From positions 35,282 to 99,281 of the forward strand of contig CAZQSM010000002.1 of NCBI GenBank assembly GCA_964596065.1: a stretch of 64,000 bases of DNA, read 5' to 3'. The translations under genes were made by a program, and so were the position numbers. Below the pieces are notes generated by a model. It saw nothing but the letters and a program-made list of their open reading frames with translations. It was not told the origin of the DNA and searched no databases. This stretch comes from SZUA-254 sp964596065. Lineage in GTDB: Bacteria; Bacteroidota; Ignavibacteria; UBA10030; SZUA-254. Position 1 is the stretch's first letter; every line of letters begins with the position of its first letter. This document shows positions 59,270 to 64,000 of the stretch, one piece after another.

Positions 59270-60544
59270 ATGACGACCATTATCGACGTCTACGCGAGAG
59301 AAATCCTCGACTCCCGCGGCAACCCCACCATCGAGGTCGACGTGGAGCTCGAGGGCGGCGCGAAGGGTCGCGCGGCCGTCCCGAGCGGGGCGTCGACCGG
59401 CGAGCACGAGGCGGTCGAGCTGCGCGACGGCGAGAAGAAACGATACGGGGGGAAGGGGGTCCTCCGGGCCGTCGAAAACGTGAACGGCATCATCGCGGAG
59501 CAGGCGATCGGGTTCGACGCCCTCGACCAGGTGGGCGTCGACCAGATGATGATCGAACTCGACGGCACGCCGAACAAGAAAAAACTCGGGGCGAACGCCG
59601 TCCTCGGCGTGTCGATGGCCGTGGCCCGCGCCGCCGCCGACGCGCTCGACATACCGCTCTACCGCCACCTGGGCGGCGCGAACGCGAAGGTCCTCCCGGT
59701 CCCGATGATGAACATCATCAACGGCGGGAAACACGCCGACAACACGGTGGACTTCCAGGAATTCATGATCGTCCCGACCGAGGCGCCGACGTTCGCCGAG
59801 GCCCTCCGGATGGGGACCGAGGTGTTCCACGCGCTCAGGAGCGTCCTCCAGAAAAAGGGATACAGCACGTCGGTCGGCGACGAGGGCGGCTTCGCGCCGA
59901 GCCTGAAATCGAACGAGGAGGCGCTCGAGCTGATCACCACGGCGATCTCCGCCGCCGGATACAAGCCGGGAAAGGATGTCTTCCTCGCGCTCGACGTGGC
60001 CTCCAGCGAGATGTTCCGGAAGGGGAAGTATGTCTTCTTCAAGAGCGATAAAAAACCCCGCAGCGCGGAGCAGCTGGTGAAGATCTATGAAAAGATGGTG
60101 AAGTCATACCCGATTATTTCGATCGAGGACGGCATGGCGGAGAACGACTGGAAGGGATGGGAGGCGCTCACCGAGGCCCTGGGCGACGAGGTGCAGCTGG
60201 TCGGCGACGACCTCTTCGTCACCAACACCGGGATCCTCGCGAAGGGGATCGGGAGCGGCATTGCCAATTCGATCCTCATCAAGGTCAACCAGATCGGGAC
60301 GCTCACCGAAACGTTCGACTGCATCGAGATGGCGAAGCGGTCCGGCTACACCACCGTCATCAGCCACCGGTCGGGGGAAACGGAGGACACGACCATCTCC
60401 GACATCGCGGTCGCGACGAACGCCGGCCAGATCAAGACCGGCTCGGCGAGCCGCACCGACAGGATCGCGAAGTACAACCAGCTCCTGCGGATCGAGGAGG
60501 AACTCGACACCAACGGGATCTACCCGGGCCTCGGGGCGTTCTGA
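59270..60544 (+). CDS. eno: Enolase
   Basis: 424 residues. It converts 2-phosphoglycerate to phosphoenolpyruvate. All signature segments are present: AREILDSRGNPTIEVDV, PSGASTGEHEAVELRD, LGANAVLGVSMAVARAAA, PMMNIINGGKHADN, VGDEGGFAPSL, SIEDGMAENDW, LIKVNQIGTLTET and SHRSGETEDTTISD. No insert or loss. With pfkA in the window, a complete lower glycolysis is likely. Confidence 0.98.
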   Translation: MTTIIDVYAREILDSRGNPTIEVDVELEGGAKGRAAVPSGASTGEHEAVELRDGEKKRYGGKGVLRAVENVNGIIAEQAIGFDALDQVGVDQMMIELDGTPNKKKLGANAVLGVSMAVARAAADALDIPLYRHLGGANAKVLPVPMMNIINGGKHADNTVDFQEFMIVPTEAPTFAEALRMGTEVFHALRSVLQKKGYSTSVGDEGGFAPSLKSNEEALELITTAISAAGYKPGKDVFLALDVASSEMFRKGKYVFFKSDKKPRSAEQLVKIYEKMVKSYPIISIEDGMAENDWKGWEALTEALGDEVQLVGDDLFVTNTGILAKGIGSGIANSILIKVNQIGTLTETFDCIEMAKRSGYTTVISHRSGETEDTTISDIAVATNAGQIKTGSASRTDRIAKYNQLLRIEEELDTNGIYPGLGAF

Positions 60545-60597
60545 CCCCGCGCGGCGACTGGACGGCCTTCTCATTCGACCATTGAATCAACGACAGC

Positions 60598-62031
60598 ATG
60601 ATGGGTCCAGAGATCAAGTTCGGCACCGACGGCTGGCGAGCCCGGATCGCCGAGGAGTACACGTTCGACAACCTCAAGCGATGCGCGCAGGGCTTCGCCG
60701 ACTACCTGAAGGGGGCTTTTCCCGCCGCGGACCTGAAGAGGGGCGTCGTCATTGGCGGAGACCGCCGCTTCCATTCGGAGAACTTTGCGGCCGCGGCCGC
60801 GGAAGTGCTCGCCGGCAACGGCATACCCGTCCATTTCTGCGGGGGGGGCGTTCCCACGCCGGTCATATCGTTCAGCGTCGGGATGCGCGGTGCGATCGGG
60901 GCGATCAATATCACGGCAAGCCACAACCCCCCGGGCGACAACGGGTTCAAGGTGCGCGACGAGCACGGGGGCGCCATCGCGCCGGAGGGGCTCAAGAAAA
61001 TCGAGGCGATGATTCCCGCCGACGTCTCGCAGGTCAGGCTCGTGAAGTTTGACGACGCGGTGAAATCCGGGGCGATCACGCCCTTCAAGGCCGAGGATGA
61101 GTACATCGCCCGGTTGAAATCGCTCGTCGACCTGGAGAAGATCAAGTCGGCGGGCCTCAACGTCCTCGTCGACCCGATGTGGGGGAACGGCGCCGGCTGG
61201 TTCGGCCGCCTCATCGGCGGAGGAAAGACGCGCGTCACAGAAATCCATTCGGAGCGCAACCCCGTCTTCCCCGAGATGAGCCGCCCCGAGCCGATCCCGC
61301 CGAACGTGGACGCCGGGCTCAGGAAAGGGCGCGAGATCGGCGCCGACGTCGTGCTGATCACCGACGGAGACGCCGACCGGTGCGGCGTGGGGGACGAACA
61401 GGGCGCGTTCATCGATCAATTGAGGGTGTACGGGCTCCTCGCGCTCTATTTATTGGAAACGCGGGGCGAGAGGGGGGCGATCGTAAAGACCCTCTCGACC
61501 ACCTCGATGCTCGACGCCCTCGGGAAAAAGTTCGACGTGCCGGTGCACGAGACCGGCGTGGGCTTCAAGTTCGTCGCGCCGAAGATGATGGAGACCGACG
61601 CGATCATCGGCGGCGAGGAGAGCGGGGGATACGCGTTCCGGGGGCACGTGCCGGAGCGCGACGGGATCCTGGCCAACCTCTACCTGCTCGACTTCATGGT
61701 CCGCACCGGGTTGAAGCCTTCCCAACTGTTGAAAAAACTCTTCGACATCGTCGGCGAACACCACTACGACCGGATCGACACCCTCATCGGGGCGTCGCAG
61801 AAGGAGCCGATCCTCGCCAGACTCCGGTCGAACCCTCCGAAGAGGGTCGCCGGGCTCGACGTCGTGAAGACCAACCTCACCGACGGGTTCAAGTTCATCC
61901 TCGCCGACGGCAGCTGGCTGCTGATCAGATTTTCAGGAACGGAACCGCTGGTGAGGATCTACTCGGAGGCGGGGAGCATGGAGAAGGTCAAAAAGATACT
62001 GGACGACGGGCGGCGCGTCGTCCTTGGATGA
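60598..62031 (+). CDS. Phosphoglucomutase/phosphomannomutase family protein
   Basis: 477 residues, four-domain alpha-D-phosphohexomutase. KFGTDGWRARIAEEY at the start, phosphoserine in TASHNPPGDNGFKV, magnesium site in TDGDADRCGV, sugar-binding GGEESGGYAFRGH and the phosphate-binding RFSGTEPLVRIYSEA at the C-terminus. It makes or uses glucose 1-phosphate or mannose 1-phosphate; which sugar cannot be told by eye. It may feed nucleotide sugars for the glycosyltransferases in the window. Two adjacent ATG codons are possible starts. Confidence 0.92.
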   Translation: MMGPEIKFGTDGWRARIAEEYTFDNLKRCAQGFADYLKGAFPAADLKRGVVIGGDRRFHSENFAAAAAEVLAGNGIPVHFCGGGVPTPVISFSVGMRGAIGAINITASHNPPGDNGFKVRDEHGGAIAPEGLKKIEAMIPADVSQVRLVKFDDAVKSGAITPFKAEDEYIARLKSLVDLEKIKSAGLNVLVDPMWGNGAGWFGRLIGGGKTRVTEIHSERNPVFPEMSRPEPIPPNVDAGLRKGREIGADVVLITDGDADRCGVGDEQGAFIDQLRVYGLLALYLLETRGERGAIVKTLSTTSMLDALGKKFDVPVHETGVGFKFVAPKMMETDAIIGGEESGGYAFRGHVPERDGILANLYLLDFMVRTGLKPSQLLKKLFDIVGEHHYDRIDTLIGASQKEPILARLRSNPPKRVAGLDVVKTNLTDGFKFILADGSWLLIRFSGTEPLVRIYSEAGSMEKVKKILDDGRRVVLG

Positions 62032-62062
62032 CGCCGGCCGCCCTCATCCTGCGTTCGTACGG

Positions 62063-62554
62063 TCAGTGCCCCATCCCGGGGAGCGGCACGCTCGTGTTGA
62101 ACATGTCCCACTGGAACAGCCACGTCCCGTCGGCCTGACGTTTCCTCACATCGACGAACTTGCCATGATCGTCCATCGGCGGCATGCCGGGGATGGTGAG
62201 GGTCATCGAGTAGGTGCCGCGCACCACCACCATGTCGCCGGCGCCCTGGACCTCCGTGTTCGCCACCGTGAAGTTCGAGATCGGCGGAAACGTGCCGAAA
62301 TATTCCTTGATGGCGGCGCGGCCCGTCACCGCGTCGTGGTTCGGGGGGAGCAGGATCGCGTCCTCGGCGTACGTCGCGGCGGCGGCCTCCCAGTTTGCCT
62401 CCTGCATGGCCTTCATGAAGGCGGCGGTGGTGGCTTCGATCGCCGCGCGGTCGGCGTCAGTCAGCGGCGCGGGGCCGGAGGGCGCGCACCCGGCCAGCAG
62501 CACGGCTGCGACAAGGGCGGCGATGATGGACGTAAAAAGCGTGGTGACTTTCAT
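62063..62554 (-). CDS. DUF4440 (NTF2-like) lipoprotein
   Basis: 163 residues with a lipoprotein signal (AAVLLAGCAPSG, Cys about 23). An NTF2-like domain follows: AFMKAMQEANWEAAAATYAEDAILLPPNHDAVTGRAAIKEYF, VRGTYSMTLTIPG, and WLFQWDMFNTS near the end. Families with this fold include ketosteroid isomerase-like proteins, but no catalytic residues are asserted. It has GAGGAG before its ATG and its own promoter. Convergent with the phosphohexomutase gene. Confidence 0.85.
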   Translation of the reverse strand: MKVTTLFTSIIAALVAAVLLAGCAPSGPAPLTDADRAAIEATTAAFMKAMQEANWEAAAATYAEDAILLPPNHDAVTGRAAIKEYFGTFPPISNFTVANTEVQGAGDMVVVRGTYSMTLTIPGMPPMDDHGKFVDVRKRQADGTWLFQWDMFNTSVPLPGMGH

Positions 62555-62625
62555 CTGCGGAACTCCTCAGTTTGTGACGGTTTGGCCGGTAAGACAACGA
62601 TAGGATTCGATGCGTTCTGTTTGGA

Positions 62626-62654
62626 AACATACGAAACCCGTCACCGATAGTCAA
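62626..62654 (-). promoter_or_regulatory. Sigma-70-type promoter for the DUF4440 lipoprotein
   Basis: Minus strand: TTGACT, 17 bases, TATGTT. The -35 overlaps the first base of the divergent MFS gene ATG. Leader about 65 bases. Confidence 0.55.
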
Positions 62655-63904
62655 TGATCGCGCCCCGGACCGGGATCAGGGAAAACCTCGGACAGTTCTC
62701 GCTCCTGATCGTGGTGAACGCCTTCGTCGGCGCGATGGTGGGGCTCGAACGGTCGGTGCTCCCGCTCCTGGGCGAGGCGGAATTCGGCCTCACCTCGAGC
62801 GTGGCCATCCTCTCGTTCCTGCTGACGTTCGGGCCGGTCAAGGCGTTGACGAACCTGTTCGCGGGCCGTCTCGCCGATTCGGTCGGGCGGCGGCGGCTCC
62901 TCATCGCGGGGTGGCTCTTCGCTCTGCCCGTTCCGTTCCTCCTGATGTACGCGCACGACTGGTCGTGGGTGGTGGCGGCCAACCTGTTCCTCGGCCTGAA
63001 CCAGGGCCTCTGCTGGTCGATGGCGGTCGTGATGAAGATCGACATCGCCGGCCCGGAGCGCCGCGGGCTCGCAACGGGACTGAATGAATTTTCGGGGTAT
63101 GTCGCGGTGGGCGTCGCGGCCTGGGCCAGCGCCGGAATCGCCGCGACGTACGGATTACGGATGGCGCCCTTCGCGCTCGGGGTACTCGTCGCGGGGGCGG
63201 GGCTCGCGCTCTCGTATTTCTTCGTCCGCGACACCCGGACGTTCGTGGACGCCGAGATGGCGTTGCCCAGGAGGGCAGCCGGCGTTGCGTCCCGTGAGGA
63301 GGCGGAACGTCCGGAACCGCGATTGCTCGGCTCCGTCTTCGCGCTGACCTGGCGCGACCGGAGGTTTTTCGCCTGCCACCAGGCGGGCATGGTGAACAAC
63401 CTCAACGACGCGCTGGCGTGGGCGGTATTTCCGCTGTTCTTCGCGTCGCTCGGGTTTTCACTCGGGACCATCGGGTTGCTGGCCGGGCTCTATCCGGCCG
63501 TCTGGGGCGCGGGCCAGCTCGTGACGGGCCCGCTGAGCGACCGGATCGGCAGGAAGGGGTTGACCGCCGCGGGGATGGTCGTGCAGGCCGCCGGAATCTT
63601 CGCGATCGCCCTCCGCGCGGACATCGGGTTCATCGTGGCCGGCAACGTCATGCTCGGCATCGGCACGGCGATGGCCTACCCCACGCTGCTCGCCGCCGTG
63701 AGCGACCTCGCCGGCCCCGGCTGGCGGGCGACCGCCCTCGGGGTCTATCGATTCTGGAGAGACATCGGGTACGCGCTCGGCGCGCTGATCGTCGGCATCC
63801 TCGCGGACCTCTTTGGCGCGGGGGCGGCCATCGCCTCGATCGGGGCGATCACGTTGTTCTCCGGCATAATTTTCTATATTTCCAACACGCCCCGCGCCCC
63901 ATGA
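62654..63904 (+). CDS. MFS transporter
   Basis: 416 residues, twelve membrane helices in two halves joined by a loop of about 40 residues near 205-245. The MFS loop-2 motif is GRLADSVGRRRLLIAGW and the repeat in the second half is GPLSDRIGRKGLTAAGM, both with the G-x-x-x-D-R-x-G-R pattern. The substrate cannot be read from the sequence. The stop overlaps the start of the next gene by four bases. Confidence 0.9.
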   Translation: MIAPRTGIRENLGQFSLLIVVNAFVGAMVGLERSVLPLLGEAEFGLTSSVAILSFLLTFGPVKALTNLFAGRLADSVGRRRLLIAGWLFALPVPFLLMYAHDWSWVVAANLFLGLNQGLCWSMAVVMKIDIAGPERRGLATGLNEFSGYVAVGVAAWASAGIAATYGLRMAPFALGVLVAGAGLALSYFFVRDTRTFVDAEMALPRRAAGVASREEAERPEPRLLGSVFALTWRDRRFFACHQAGMVNNLNDALAWAVFPLFFASLGFSLGTIGLLAGLYPAVWGAGQLVTGPLSDRIGRKGLTAAGMVVQAAGIFAIALRADIGFIVAGNVMLGIGTAMAYPTLLAAVSDLAGPGWRATALGVYRFWRDIGYALGALIVGILADLFGAGAAIASIGAITLFSGIIFYISNTPRAP

Positions 63905-64000
63905 ATAACATCGCCATCGTCACCTGCCGCGTCCTGCCTGAGCCGGACCCCGACCAGGAACTGCTGCTCAAAGCCCTCCGGAAGGCCGGCCTCGACGCGG
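63901..64000 (+). CDS. Start of a probable ATP-grasp protein, 3' partial
   Basis: Only 33 codons are inside the window (MNNIAIVTCRVLPEPDPDQE, then LLLKALRKAGLDA). An N-terminal 'VTCRxLPEPDPDxxLLLxAL' opening is known from small RimK-like ATP-grasp proteins. The match is suggestive only. ATG overlaps the MFS stop (ATGA). Confidence 0.5.
   Translation, partial: MNNIAIVTCRVLPEPDPDQELLLKALRKAGLDA

Noticed and set aside
1..64000. tRNA and rRNA genes, insertion sequences, prophage and defence systems
   Set aside because: I looked for TpsiC-loop-like and CCA-end patterns, transposase motifs, terminal inverted repeats and phage gene order and found none.

Overview
The window is about 64 kb of GC-rich bacterial chromosome, densely packed with genes on both strands. 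Many genes overlap by ATGA or GTGA at the stop/start junction. The best phylogenetic marker is the protein at 17232-17948. It ends in a 'NYPNPFNP' sorting domain of the type IX secretion system, which is typical of the Bacteroidota/Ignavibacteria/FCB group. The exported beta-propellers, TolB-like repeats, M16 peptidase pair and TPR-rich membrane proteins fit that group. The base composition suggests a GC-rich, probably uncultured lineage of it; I cannot place it further. I see no rRNA, tRNA, CRISPR array, insertion sequence or prophage, and no gene-free stretch longer than about 210 bases. This reads as a core chromosomal segment.

Layout. 1-4057: the end of a membrane glycosyltransferase-like protein, a heavy-metal-domain/phosphatase fusion, an exported propeller and small proteins. 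4132-9939: hemN, a SPOR-domain protein, a large coiled-coil protein ending in a receiver domain, and an exported propeller. 9961-13161: a UraD-like protein divergent from an amidohydrolase and a kynureninase-like PLP enzyme. 13269-17948: a molybdenum-cofactor locus (moeA, moaD, moaE, moaA and a moaC-moaB fusion) ending in a T9SS cargo gene. 18133-26307: rmuC, a TsaC/YciO-family gene, a class III cyclase, an AddB-like nuclease, pfkA and aat. 26364-29513: a STAS / HATPase / STAS partner-switching module, then an ECF sigma factor overlapped by an anti-sigma-like protein. That protein carries 47 uninterrupted six-residue repeats and is the most unusual object in the window. 29607-38255: a peptidase/propeller/outer-membrane fusion, PrsW, purC, an M16 peptidase pair and yggU. 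38421-43551: rlmN, an M1 aminopeptidase, adk and a glycerophosphodiester phosphodiesterase without a visible start codon. 43552-46786 (minus): two envelope proteins and an ECF sigma/toastrack pair. 46923-49192: tmk and ctpA. 49189-59148: GT-C membrane enzymes, murA, a GT2 glycosyltransferase and further membrane/TPR proteins. 59270-64000: eno, a phosphohexomutase, a small lipoprotein, an MFS transporter and the start of a likely ATP-grasp gene.

Regulation is unusually legible. At least fifteen intergenic regions hold TTGNNN, exactly 17 bases, then TANNNT, correctly oriented for the next gene. Several of these predict leaderless or near-leaderless mRNAs. Two CRP/FNR-type palindromes with the same core lie upstream of moaA and of an outer-membrane-type gene. 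In the second case the site is centred near -60 from the predicted start of transcription.

All functional calls are by reading motifs, gene order and family knowledge. No database search was run.
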